Positions 1 to 13,400 of a stretch of DNA of 64,000 nucleotides are shown one piece after another. The notes beneath the pieces were generated by a model. The model did not search any database, was not told where the DNA came from, and was given only the letters and a program-made list of their open reading frames with translations. The stretch is from Sipunculus nudus. Taxonomy: Eukaryota; Annelida; Sipuncula; Golfingiida; Sipunculidae. Position numbers and translations under genes: made by a program. The stretch is from the NCBI GenBank assembly GCA_026874595.1, contig CM049306.1, forward strand, positions 3,050,019-3,114,018, written 5' to 3'. The stretch's first letter is position 1; every line of letters begins with the position of its first letter.

Positions 1-1009
1 TCAATCTCACCTGCGACAAAGATAAAATCAAATTTACACAAAATATGACAGCGTACCTGTCGCTGTACGTACTTGCATGAACATTTAAATACTCACAACG
101 TCTCCGCATAATTTTTCATCAAGCCATCCCTTTCAGGATACTGCGGCGAGAAGCAAAAATAATGCGGCGAGGAGCAACAAAATCACGTGACAAATCGTCA
201 GCTTTATGACGTCACACGTTTCCCAAAGGGTTGTTCGACTGAACGTCATGAAATCCAGCGCCTTTTTCTTACTCAATATTATACCAGTGCAGACGTAATT
301 ATTTTGCATGACCATGAGAGCTTCAGAAAGGGTTGGAACATATAGCTAAGCCCCTCCCTATCGAGTTATTTGACTTTTATGAAAATTTGTGTGCATACTT
401 GTGTTTATGTGTGATGTGGGTCTGAAAGTTAATACTTCCTTCCATTGAAATAGTAAGGTCTGTTTTTGATTAGATTTACAATAGACCTTTGTAATTCAGT
501 AAAAGTTTCTTCCGTTATACAGTGAAGTCATTTATAATTAAAAATATTATTCCTGCAATCTCTATGTCTCTGTACACTGTGTTTTCCCCGCCATAACTGT
601 ACTACTAACTGTAATATTTTGAGGGTTAAAATCAGCACTACACACATCTGCCCCGTCGTTCAGTTAATCTGTGTGTCGGGCTACTGCATGGTAGTAGAGT
701 TCACACGGAAACCCTGATCGTCTTAATTAGGCTAAACTAACCTTAATATAATCAGTAAGTAATCGGTTATTTAGAGTATTGTGTGCCCCCTAATGGGAAC
801 TAGAGCTCTCCAAGTGGCACGGTGAGGCAACAGGCATTATGTTCTATACAAGGACCCCCCAGTTTCTATATACGCGCCAATATAAGTACTGCATGGGTGG
901 ACGGCTCTGCCCTATGTCGGAATATTAAATTATTTATACGGAATTAGCCGAAGAACGGCTGAGCAGCGCCCGAACAATCAGGTCACATGACCAGAGTGTC
1001 GCTATGCCC
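1..1009. other. Upstream intergenic region
   Basis: No coding region, RNA gene or recognisable element. The ORFs seen here are short, lack splice context and resemble no family I know. Nothing supports a divergent gene sharing the THEG promoter. Confidence 0.5.
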
Positions 1010-1025
1010 GGTTGCCAGGGAAGCC
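1010..1025 (+). promoter_or_regulatory. X-box-like (RFX) site upstream of THEG
   Basis: GGTTGCCAGGGAAGCC resembles the imperfect inverted-repeat X-box bound by RFX factors (GTTGCC half-site followed by a weaker G-G-A-A-G-C half). RFX proteins drive cilium and sperm-flagellum genes, so the place is plausible. The nearby palindrome GGTCACATGACC at 981-992 may be a second regulatory element. This is a single-sequence match only. Confidence 0.3.
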
Positions 1026-1089
1026 GATTTTCCGAGCAGACGTTCTCCTGCTAGCGGGATCTCATTAAGACCGAGCAAGGAGCGATACT

Positions 1090-1098
1090 TATATTTAA
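1090..1098 (+). promoter_or_regulatory. TATA-like box of THEG
   Basis: TATATTTAA lies 40 bp upstream of the proposed ATG. A start site about 25-30 bp downstream would leave a 5' UTR of only about 15-20 nt. Position and sequence fit, but no other core element was identified. Confidence 0.4.
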
Positions 1099-1137
1099 CC
1101 CGGGAAAGATCAACAAGTACACCAAACAACCACACAA

Positions 1138-1150
1138 ATGGAAGAACTAG
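1138..1150 (+). CDS. THEG: THEG exon 1, start codon (13 coding nt)
   Basis: Encodes M-E-E-L plus the first base of an alanine codon. It is followed by a good donor (gtaaga) and leaves phase 1, which is exactly what exon 2 requires (two bases completing a codon). A TATA-like box lies 40-48 bp upstream. No in-frame ATG exists in exon 2, whose only ATG (6248) is out of frame, so an upstream start exon is needed. The intron that follows is about 5.1 kb, so an extra small exon in it cannot be excluded. Confidence 0.65.
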
Positions 1151-1643
1151 GTAAGATGCCTTTTCCTGTCGTTATATAATAATTTATAACAGAATTATTC
1201 ATCGAAGATATATAATATACATGAAGTTTTACACGGTATATCACAAGTAAGGCTATAGGCAATTTACCCAATTTTCAGGTCAACAGAGTATTACTTGTGC
1301 CATCTTTTGGGCGTACGGTAGCTTGGTCATGGTATACCAAGGGGTCAACTACTTAATGTGGCTCGCAAATGTTACGTTTATTAGGGACACGTGTTTCATA
1401 TAGTAAAACAAAGGAATGGCTGGATCCCAACCCTGCCCCCTCACCGCCACTGACGAGGTCCTGTCTACAATTAATCAATTCATGTAAATAATCAAAAAGC
1501 AATCCAAAAGAGGAACCTGACAAATTTAAAATTTTATAATAGTCCATCAAATAGGGCCAATAAGATCCTGTTTTGAGAATGAATAATGTAAACAATGCCA
1601 TAAGTCTCTGAGATTGATTATTAATCCCATGTAGCACACATAA

Positions 1644-1683
<40 letters not shown>

Positions 1684-4600
1684 AAACTTGCTGTAAAAGT
1701 GGTGCAGTGTAGTTGTAGAATACATCTGGTCAGCCTATGGATGGATAATATTGATTGTATATCATACAAAATATACATACCTCTGCAGAACATCTGCTAC
1801 CGGTATACCACACGTCAGTCGTAACAACAGGTATGTGTATCCCTGTCGTTAGACGCCCATGGTCCCCCCCCCCCAAGTTTGACAGGCTTCACAGGCAGAA
1901 ACTATATCAAGAAGGTAGCAGTAAAACGAAAGTACATTGTCGCCATGTGGGTAGTCTGTGCACGGGAAGCTGGAATACAGGTGTAATGATCGACACACAA
2001 TATAATAACTTTCAAAATGTGAACCAGTTGTCAACACTGACTCAGATTCATTTAGCTTTGCCACATACATATATTATATGTACATGGTCATATTTTTATA
2101 TAGGTTTAATTATACAGAGCTAAATTTGTGTTTAACTGTATTTTTTTAGATAGTACTGGTAACATTACAATCCGACTGCCTTTGATATTGTAAACAGCGA
2201 ACAATTTTCTTCCAACATTATCAACAATAACTAGTTTAATCATGATATCATCAACAAAGTTTTTTGATATAATAACAGTTTATAATTTGAAAACTAATAC
2301 AAATAATCATTGAAACGACGATTCCTCTTTAAAACTAGTCTGGTAGCCGTCCTGATTGAGCTACAATCATTCCGTTGTGAGGGTTATCACGAGGTGGTAA
2401 GGACCAATTTAAACTTGCTATAATGAACATGATAATCACATCAAGACCCGATAAGAGCAGCGTGGACTGACGTATCGTGGTGACAGCGCATTTAGTGTCA
2501 CCGCAGTAACATGGTCACAAAAACTACCACTAACCTCACCACAATAAGTATTACATTAACACCACTTTTTCCTGTAAATCTGAGGTCAAGAGGTCATTAT
2601 AACACATGCTTAGATACTAGTAAATGTCTGCGTGTTTGTATGTCCTAATACGGCTAACTTAAAGTCCTTATGTGGCTTATAACACACCTGATACGGCTTA
2701 GTAAAGGTCCTCATGTGACGTACCTGCTGATAAGCCGTACTAAGCCGCAGTAAATATATTGGGAAAGAATGTGGTTAAAATTCAATCGTTGGTGCGTTTT
2801 CTGCCCCAAAATAAAATTTCTTCCTGATGTGGCGTACTTGCAGATAGGGCCTATGCTACATGATTATAAATCTACAAACGTAACCAATGAAATTGACTAA
2901 AATCCTACGGCAGTGCGTATGCTATAGCATAAGGAATTTGTGATAAAAAACAGCAGTATATTAAGCCACATGAGCTGAAAATACGTGCTTGTGTATGTGT
3001 GCGTGTGTATACAGACAGATAGAGCAAGATAGATATGTGACGTTCAAAATACATTGCTGTAGCATTACGTTTTGGCTTCAGCTGTTCTCAACCCCACTTC
3101 GGAGCATCATCATTTATATGACATGTCTTACATTTATATGACATGTCTTACATTTATATGACATGTCTATCACATTTTCTTACCCGGGGTGACTGTTGTC
3201 TCTGGTATAGACATGTTGTTTATTAAGAACTTGTGTGTAGCATTGTAGTTTTAAAAGCCGCCGACCAAGCCTATACCAGTTTATCTTATCAGATTTATAG
3301 CACTAATAAGTTATATAGTGGTTTACTATACTATAATACTCTTGTATCGACTCCCTGTACTGTGGCCTGCTTGGGGACGTTGAACCAAATAAAAATGCTA
3401 CACGGGAATACAGGACAAGGAACCGATAGTTCTGCAAAAAAAGTTGATGATGTATGATGTATTTATATAATTATGATATATATAATTATTATAATATAAT
3501 TATATAACATAACGATTAATCACTGATTATGCTGTACCCCCCTCGCACCCCACCCCAAGACCGCTTTAATTCCACGTCATTTCTCGTGTGCCCCCCCCCC
3601 CCAACTGCCCCACCCTAAGTGTCGTAAAACCCGTGGCCCCATTCATTGTTCCATACCACTATACATCACTCCGGTCCCATATTTGGCGATCGAGCTATGT
3701 AACGATGCTATGCCGTACCGTCCTCTGTACAGTTGATTATACGTGTATACCCTCTGTACGTATACAGCTCATCAAGTAGTTGTCTGTGGATTTTGCTACG
3801 GGGAGTGACGTCATGGCTGTCCGTGTCAGGTCAGGCTCCCGGGCGACTCCATCCAGCCAGAGAAGGTCAAGGTCACGAAGGTGTAGGTGAAATCATACTT
3901 CACAGCGTTCCGACACTAGTCAGTCTCATCTCACCTGTTCCGACACTAGTCAGTCTCATCTCACCTGTTCCGACACTAGTCAGTCTCATCTCACCTGTTC
4001 CGACACTAGTCAGTCTCATCTCACCTGTTCCGACACTAGTCAGTCTCATCTCACCTGTTCCGACACTAGTCAGTCTCATCTCACCTGTTCCGACACTAGT
4101 CAGTCTCATCTCACCTGTTCCGACACTAGTCAGTCTCATCTCACCTGTTCCGACACTAGTCAGTCTCATCTCACCTGTTCCTACACTAGTCAGTCTCATC
4201 TCACCTGTTCCGACACTAGTCAGTCTCATCTCACCTGTTCCGACACTAGTCAGTCTCATCTCACCTGTTCCGACACCAGTCAGTCTCATCTCACCTGTTC
4301 CGACACCAGTCAGTCTCATCTCACCTGTTCCGACACCAGTCAGTCTCATCTCACCTGTTCCGACACCAGTCAGTCTCATCTCACCTGTTCCGACACCAGT
4401 CAGTCTCATCTCACCTGTTCCGACACCAGTCAGTCTCATCTCACCTGTTCCGACACTAGTCAGTCTCATCTCACCTGTTCCGACACTAGTCAGTCTCATC
4501 TCACCTGTTCCGACACTAGTCAGTCTCATCTCACCTGTTCCGACACTAGTCAGTCTCATCTCACCTGTTCCGACACTAGTCAGTCTCATCTCACCTGTTC

Positions 4601-7600
4601 CGACACTAGTCAGTCTCATCTCACCTGTTCCGACACTAGTCAGTCTCATCTCACCTGTTCCGACACCAGTCAGTCTCATCTCACCTGTTCCGACACTAGT
4701 CAGTCTCATCTCACCTGTCCTGTTAATTTTTCTATCACATGGTGAACAGGTCAACATCGTCTAGAGAGCTCGTTAGTACACAAGACTCATGTCTCGATCC
4801 GTTATACAATCTTCACGACATTGTATTTTAACTTTGAAATGCACGAATTCCACATGCAATGTGAAATCAATGCTGTGTTTAAGGACTGTAAAACACATAA
4901 TCCTACCGATTTAGTAAACTGAATGGAGAATATTCCTGGGACTTATGAGTACCAGGATCACAAATACGGTAGGTATAAACACGTCAGACAGGTGCACGAG
5001 CAAGATGCATGGCGGCTTCTTCCGGGGGGGGGGGGGGGGGGGCACGAGTCAAGGAAATGTTTGCGCATGTTTACACGTGCTCTGTTACTGCCTAAACTGT
5101 CTTGTATTTTTGTATGTGTCGTAACCACACTCGGGAAAGGGGGTCTTCAACATTAATATATAGGGACAATATTTTATATACAATTACATATATGAACTAT
5201 GTAAATGAATATACATGTATATTTCATATTAAACCCTCATAATGAAACAAACAAGTGCCAATTCAAATATTGCCGTAAAATACATCCGGAACTTGTAAGT
5301 TTGTGCTCGCCTAAAATTGTTACATTTTCAATGTTTATATATATAAATATAATATTATTGCATTCATCACTTATCTCAACGCCTGACAGTTAATCACGGA
5401 CATCATGCTAGCCTACTTGTCTGAGCACTGGGCAGTAAATCGCCAACAATATATACCGCTTGTCCGAATGCCTGACATTTAAACATGGACATTATACTAC
5501 GTGACTGAACGCCTGGTAGTTAATGACGGACACCATTTACTAGCTTCTTTTTTAACCGCGTGGCAGTTAATCACCGACATCATATAATACTTATCTGAGC
5601 GTCTGGCAGTTAATTACGGACATCACATCATTTATCTGCGCCCTTGGCAGTTAATCACGGACATCAAACTGCTTGTCAGAGCGCGTGGCAGTTAATCACG
5701 GACATCATACTACTTGTCAGAGCGCCTGGTAGTTAATCACGGACATCAAACTGCTTGTCAGAGCGCCTTACATTTAATCACGGACATCATACTACTTGTC
5801 AGAGCGCCTGGCATTTAATCACGGACATCATACTACTTGTCAGAGCGCCTGGCATTTGATCACGGACATCATACTACTTGTCAGAGCCCCTGACAGTTAA
5901 TCACGGACATCAAACTGCTTGTCAGAACGCCTTACATTTAACACGGACATCATACTGCTTGTCAGAGCCCCTGACAGTTAATCACGCACATCATACTACT
6001 TGTCAGAGCGCCTGGCATTTACTCAATGACATGACGCTTCTTGTCTTTATGGGTGCACAGAAGTTCATTAAGGACGTTCCGTTTCTTATGTGACCGCTTT
6101 GCAGTGAATCGTGGACGTCACACTTTTTGTTCGAACGACTGGCAGTTAATCTAGGACACAGTACCTTTTGTTTGTATACATTATATAATAAACTTATCAT
6201 TTGTAATTAGTATATGTTTATGTTTTTATCACTTCAGCCTTTGAACCATGTCCCCCGTCGAAGAAAGACGTTGCCACCGGCAGGTAAGTGATTCAACGAG
6301 AACGAAAAACGACTGAAAAATGGTTCATTAGAGGTTTGCCATACACGTATAAGTTGCCCCCTCCCCTTCAAGAAAAACATATAATATAATGTTTAATGAA
6401 GTCTAATTCTATGCAGTCAAAGCCGTTTCAAGTAATAATCAAAACATACTTCATATAAAGGTGTAAAATTGATAAGATGAAATATACAATTCAAATGAAA
6501 AGTGCCTTCCCTGTTATCACGTGAGACATCTTTGACTTGTTAAAGAACAGAATTTAGGCAGGGGTATGGGCTGCTCGATATTGGTCTAAAATTACCTCAA
6601 GGAATCAAATCCCATATTCAATAAATGTGAAAATGAATGGGCGCTACAGGCGCGTGAACTGTCCCTGCTAAAAAGAGTGTGGCCGGCATACGGCCAGAAT
6701 GTCTGCCCTAAGTACTGGGGACAGGGGTATTGAATGTATATATAATATAAGGTACTAGAGAGGTGATTGTATTGGTTGATGTATCGGGTTTCCTAATCAG
6801 GGAGTCACCGTGTCCTTATGTATTAGTCCTCGTCTTGCTGTTAGCACCTGGGAGCCAGACAGAATGTAATATGATAGCTAATGTCAACATGGCACCACAC
6901 TGTGGCCAACATTACCTGGAACCCGAAACGGTAATACCATTCACTACAAGAGATAACCAGAGTCACTGACGGGCCGTGCTGTATGGGTATTATACCTACC
7001 CTCCCTCTCTCTTTCTCTCTTTCTCTCTCTTTAAAAAACAAGAACGTGTTCATGTTTAATACGTTATATGTATTTTACTTGCGATTAGGAATGTTTAAAA
7101 TTCAAGAAACAAATTATAACGCCCTGACTTCTGATTTAAAGCATAACCGTTAGACAAAAGCCTAACTACATTACACAGCTTGATCCCTGGTCCAAGAACA
7201 CTGTCCTGGACAGTTCTATCACGGACAACGAACATCTTTAAAGGTGCAAGCGTAATCCGCTTAAATCTGATAGTATTTTGACACCACAACGTCGATAAAA
7301 TAACAAAAGTTGTTGTCTTAACTCTGACGCTTCTTTCATTTTTAGGAAGAGAATTTTGCAGCTGGCACAGCCCAAAGAATACCGCTCAGTATGGATCACG
7401 GAAGTCGGGTAATTAGTCCTCACTGTTACATAACTCTTCCGATGTCACACTTTAAGCAAAAAAAAAAAAATTTCCAGATGCATGTTTTTATATATATTTT
7501 TATTTTCATCAAAATATCATTACCCATGTAAAATACTTTAGAATTTTTTTGCAAAATAACCTGAATTCCGAATTCAGAATCGATATATGACAATAACAAT

Positions 7601-9164
7601 GCTCATTTTAATATTACGTTAAGTTTTTATTAAACATTTTAAATACTGATTTGTGGGTGTTCTTGTAGACCTCGGGTGATGTGGGGAACACAGGAGACGC
7701 TGTGGCCTGTGACTGACGGAGCACTCGGTGCAAACGCCTCGGGGCGTGTTTCCCAGCTGGCCAGACCTAAACATAACTTCCAAGAGGGACCCAAACTAAA
7801 CAGGTAAGTTCTTAGTAACAAGAGTACGTTTTGTAACATTGTTCCAGGACGTCTAAATTACCAATAGAAAAAGCAGGAGCGATCCTGGTCATCAAAGCAC
7901 TGCTTTGTTTCATATATTTGCGCCTCAGCATACACAGGACACAAAGCATCACATGTTTAGCAAAATGTATGGTTTACTAGGTTTTTCTTCTCTTTCAAAC
8001 TATTCACGATAGAGCTCCATTTTCATCACAATAGAACCTAAACATTATGTACAAAGTCTTAGTTAGACAGAAACAGTAGTACAAACGTGGCCATCAGGTT
8101 CATCCAACGAGCGGTACAAACAGCAAGCATTCTGTGGATGTACCCAGCAAAAAGCCAACGAGCGGTAAAAACAGCAAGCATTCTGTGGATGTACCCAGCG
8201 ACAAGCCAACGAGCGGTACAAACAGCAAGCATTCTGTGGATGTACCCAGCGACAAGCCAACGAGCGGTACAAACAGCAAGCATTCTGTGGATGTACCCAG
8301 CAAAAAGCCAACTAGCGGTAAAAACAGCAAGCATTCTGTGGATGTACCCAGCGACAAGCCAACGAGCGGTACAAACAGCAAGCATTATCTGGATGTACCC
8401 AGCGACAAGCCAACGAGCGGTACAAACAGCAAGCATTCTGTGGATGTACCCAGCGACAAGCCAACGAGCGGTACAAACAGCAAGCATTCTGTGGATGTAC
8501 CCAGCGACAAGCCAACGAGCGGTACAAACAGCAAGCATTCTGTGGATGTACCCAGCGACAAGCCAACGAGCGGTACAAACAGCAAGCATTCTGTGGATGT
8601 ACCCAGCGACAAGCCAACGAGCGGTACAAACAGCAAGCATTATCTGGATGTACCCAGTGACAAGCCATGCACGCACAGTTTACTGCTGCAGTCAGTAAAT
8701 CTAGAGAGTACACTGATATGCTTATGGGAACATGGTAGAAATGGCCGAGGTCACTGGCTGCGCGCCTTTTAAGCAAATAGCAGCAGACAGAGTCTGTCAC
8801 GAGAAAACACTGGCTATTCACTGGAATTCTTTTACCATAATTACACGGCACAGGTAATATTAAAAGTTCTAACACAAACGAAGGCAGGACTATACCAAAC
8901 GACGTCTTTTTCAATCGCTGACCAGTCAGACGTCATCAAACCACAACGACACTTCAGCGCATACATACCTCATTAAGTACAATTAAAACACGATGATCAT
9001 GTTATAGTTTGCCGTGTATATCTTAATGAGATAAGGTATGTCCAAATATTACCGGTTTCCGAAGATTTAACTCGAGTATGTGCTGCTTATAGTTCCTTTC
9101 TCTTTCATGATATAATTTATTATTATAATTATTATTATTATTATTTATTATTATTATTATTGTT

Positions 9165-9195
<31 letters not shown>

Positions 9196-9971
9196 TTATT
9201 ATTATTATAAAATGAAGGATCCTCAGCTATGAGAGATGTTGACGTATCCCTCGGCGTTGGTCCATGTCCTCGTACTGAGCCTAGTCCAGTCTCATGCCGT
9301 CCGGGACAGTATTGAACATTGGTATTCATAGCGTGGTCATTGCTTGGCGTGTACACACTAACCCTGACCAGACGACCACTTCACGCAATACATGTCAAAC
9401 TCAGACAACAGGCTGCACCAGGGAGACCTGACTAATGAGAGCGACTCACCCGCCTTCATCAGACTTGAAAGTTGTCAGCTTGTCCATATGACGACATTGC
9501 AGCTCCCGTGTAATTATTACAAGCAGAGCGGTCTGTTTTAGTGATACAGTTTACCACTGGTTCATCAGGACGTGACAGTGACCATTTTACCTCGAACATC
9601 GTCCATGGATTCTTGTTTAAGATGGGGATCTAAAAACGCGTTCACCACGATGCTGTATATATCTTAAGACGCTATTATTTAGTTCCTCTTTGAGACCACT
9701 TGGATGCAAAACTTAATAGCGTATAGGGACACACATGTCATAAACAGAGTGTCAGTGTAAACAATTCTAGGTAGTAGGCCAAACATAACATTAGCACGCG
9801 CTTTATAGGCTAGCAGTGCAGTAAATATGTCGTTATAGGCCAGCATGAATAATTCCGCATTAAATAATTCCTCAGCCAAGGCGCTGCATGGGATTTATCG
9901 ATATACATTATTTTTTCTTATTCAGAACGGCGTATGTATATGTTCTTGGGTTTATGGATGCCATATAGACT

Positions 9972-10054
<83 letters not shown>

Positions 10055-10090
10055 ATTTTCAACCGTTTTTTGTTCTGGGATATATATATG

Positions 10091-10125
<35 letters not shown>

Positions 10126-10166
10126 GTATATATATATAGGTATATATATATGGGTATATAGATATC

Positions 10167-10223
<57 letters not shown>

Positions 10224-13200
10224 TTCAGACCGGAGTATATGTTTAGTTGTTCATTTATATACTGATATTACATTTACACGTATATTTCAGACCGGAGTAT
10301 ATGTTTAGTTGTGGTCGGCCGTCTGTCATCTGGAGAGTGAACCCTGCCGCCGTCAAAGCAGAAGCTACGGAGGGCGTCATGTTGTTGGCGAAGGCAAAAC
10401 GAGCTCCCAGGGAATTCGTGGAAGACAGGTGAGCTGGATCATTATCACATACATACGACAATATACCAAAACAGGCACCAAAACTCAGTGAATCTGGGTC
10501 ACATCTTACCGACAGGCCTTATGCACTTCAATAAACTGATTCTGTTTGACATATTTAAAATGCAGAAGACTAAACTAATTGCTGAAAAGTGGTTTCGCGT
10601 ATAATATGTTTTGAGCCAGGTCGTGTTTCCGGAGAGCTTATCGGATACCGCTGGACGAATATTTCGAAACTTGGAATTATTATAGGGTACCATAGAAACT
10701 CGTACCTATTGTCGCCTGGTATCGCCACCTACAATCTTTCTTGCCTGGAGTCCATCCAAGTCTTTCATATATCTCAGAAGTGGTTTCATTAACTTCCCTG
10801 TAATCTTGCAAGGTAATAGGTCTTGTACACCTTTATCTCATACCCAAGACTGGTATTGCCACATGCAATTACTTTCCCGTATTGACCATTCGTGCTTCTG
10901 GTTTGGGTAAAAAATAATACTTATCTCAGGAGTAGTTCAAAATTTTACGGGCCATCTATCTGTAATAGTTTTCTCATACACAAGGTAGGGGGCGCCACCT
11001 ACCATCATTTCTCGCATAATACGGTGGGCACTAGTTTTGCGGCTAACTTGTGTGAATTTGCGTGTAGACTGGTACCCCACTATATATTTGAGGTGGCGCC
11101 ACCGCGTTTCTGTGCAAGAAACTTAAAAGTAAGGTAAACATACAGTGTCGCGTCCCCCGGGACCCAAGGATGACACAGGTTGTTTATAGCCAAATTTGTA
11201 ATTCTACCAATACGTCATTCAGGAGTTTGAATCACTGGAACCAAAATTATGCAAAAGTATAATCAAGTTTGATAAAAAAAGATAAATATTATATGTTCAG
11301 GGCCTCAGGCTTGCATACTTAAGTTCAAAGTTGATGGTTTGTTTATCATACATTATGGGACCTGCGTTGCAAAGCTAAGACTGGTCGTAGCCCAGTGATA
11401 CCGGGATGACACGCCACATGAAACAGAAAAGGTAAACGTTTTGATAATTTTATCTATAAGTTACAACCGTTTTATGTGGCAGCAAACTGAAACGTATGTA
11501 AAGCTGAGCAACAACACGTGAAGCGGTTAAGCGAGGTCCGCTTGGCGTCTGTCGTCAAGAGCTTGTCTCCAGAAGTACATTGTAACCGTGGCCTTTTTTA
11601 ATGAGTCGGTACTAATCAAGACAATAGTAAGCCGCTGTTCTAGTGTCCACCGCATAATACACCCATGCACCATGGTCTGACATAACAACAGTTCTTGGAT
11701 GTTTTTTTTTCTCAAATACAGGACCGGTGGCGCCACCTACAACCGTTTTGCGTGGTGACGGTCTGTGCTTTTGTTTTTTTTTTAAGTGAAAATGACACAT
11801 ATCTCGGATTTGTCGGTCGTTCAGTCTAACATTTGTGCATGACCAAACACCTTGCAATGGGTAGCGTTATCTTATACAAACACTGGTGGCACCACCTACA
11901 TCCTTTTTTCTTTGTGGTGTATGTCCGTGCATCTCGGAGGTCTCTCACGTCAGGAGACATTCTATGTCTGAATTAATCCCTTCCCCTGTGATTCTGCGGA
12001 CACACGTAGTCGCTCGTCCACTGCCCGTATTCTAGTTTCAACAACTAAAAGCCGCTCATCGACTGCATGTCCGTATTCTAGTTCACAACTGATAGTCGCT
12101 CGTCGGCTGCCCGTATTCTAGCTTCTACGGACACACGTAGTCGCTCGTCAACTACCCGTATTCTAGTTTTTACAAGTAATAGTCGCTCGTCCACTACCCG
12201 TATTCTAGTTTCTACAACTAATAGTCGCTCGTCGACTGCCCGTATTCTAGTTTCTACGGACACATGCACGTAGTCACTCGTCCACTGTCCGTATTCTAAT
12301 TCTACAAGTAATTGTCGCTCGTCCACTGCCCGTATTCTAGTTTCTACGGACACACGTAGTCGCTCGTCAACTACATGTATTCTAGTTTTTACAAGTAATA
12401 GTCGCTCGTCCACTACCCGTATTCTAGTTTCTACAACTAATAGTCGCTCGTCGACTGCCCGTATTCTAGTTTCTACGGACAAACGTAGTCACTCGTCCAC
12501 TGTCCGTATTCTAGTTTCTACAAGTAATTGTCGCTCGTCCACTGCCCGTATTCTAGTTTCTACAACCAACATTCGCTCGTCCACAGCCCTAGCCATGACA
12601 ACATGACACTCAGGCCTTCGGAAATAAACTGATAAGGCCTGGAGTCATGATGGCAGTCACAACAGAACGCCCATTCTAAGGGTCGGATCAAAATATTTCC
12701 TGTCTGGTATTATTTTGCATCACAGGCTTATATAGTCTTATTATATGCGCTTAATATCGAAGAAAAAATGTTGTTACACAAAAATAATTACATTTATTAC
12801 CTCCTTTCATCACTGTGGCACTGATTCACGTGAGGCGGTACTTCTCATTCAAAACTAAAGGTGTCATGGCGCGGTCGTGTATGTAAACTTGGAAGTCGGA
12901 AGCCGGAAGCCGGTAACCAATGAAATAAAGCAGTTTAAAGCATATACAAAATGCTAACGCTTCAATACCGTTTTTCCCCCGTTAGAATTAGATCTTTATT
13001 ATCATTCTGTGAAGAATAATAGTTATCCATTCTTTAATCTTAACATTAGGGACGATTTTGTGCTCGGAAGCCATCTCGGAAGTCAGTCAGAAGTGCTTGG
13101 ATGTGATCCAATGTGTATAACTCGGAAGTCACAGAGACGCACTGGTTAACTTGTGGCCAGTTAAGAGCCACAGCCCAAATGCAGTTTCATTATAGTTATA

Positions 13201-13331
13201 GTTGCATGCATTTATTAACATTGCTTGTGCATGATTCTGCTTTTAATGAGTGTATAATACAATACATGATACATAATCGGAAAACTATAAGTTCTTAATT
13301 TTTTTATTTGTAAATTTAATATATATATATA

Positions 13332-13400
<69 letters not shown>

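Noticed and set aside
3733-4764. Open frames of 343 (plus) and 285 (minus) codons over the 30-bp repeat
   Set aside because: The period is a multiple of three, so stops cannot accumulate. Start and stop lie outside by chance, both strands are open, and there is no splice or promoter context.
8059-8914. Several 200-codon frames on both strands over the 51-bp repeat
   Set aside because: Same artefact (51 = 17 codons); the region lies inside a THEG intron.
9845-10246. 133-codon frame rich in Y-I repeats, and similar frames at 13215-13553 and 15403-15726
   Set aside because: Translations of (TA)n microsatellites.
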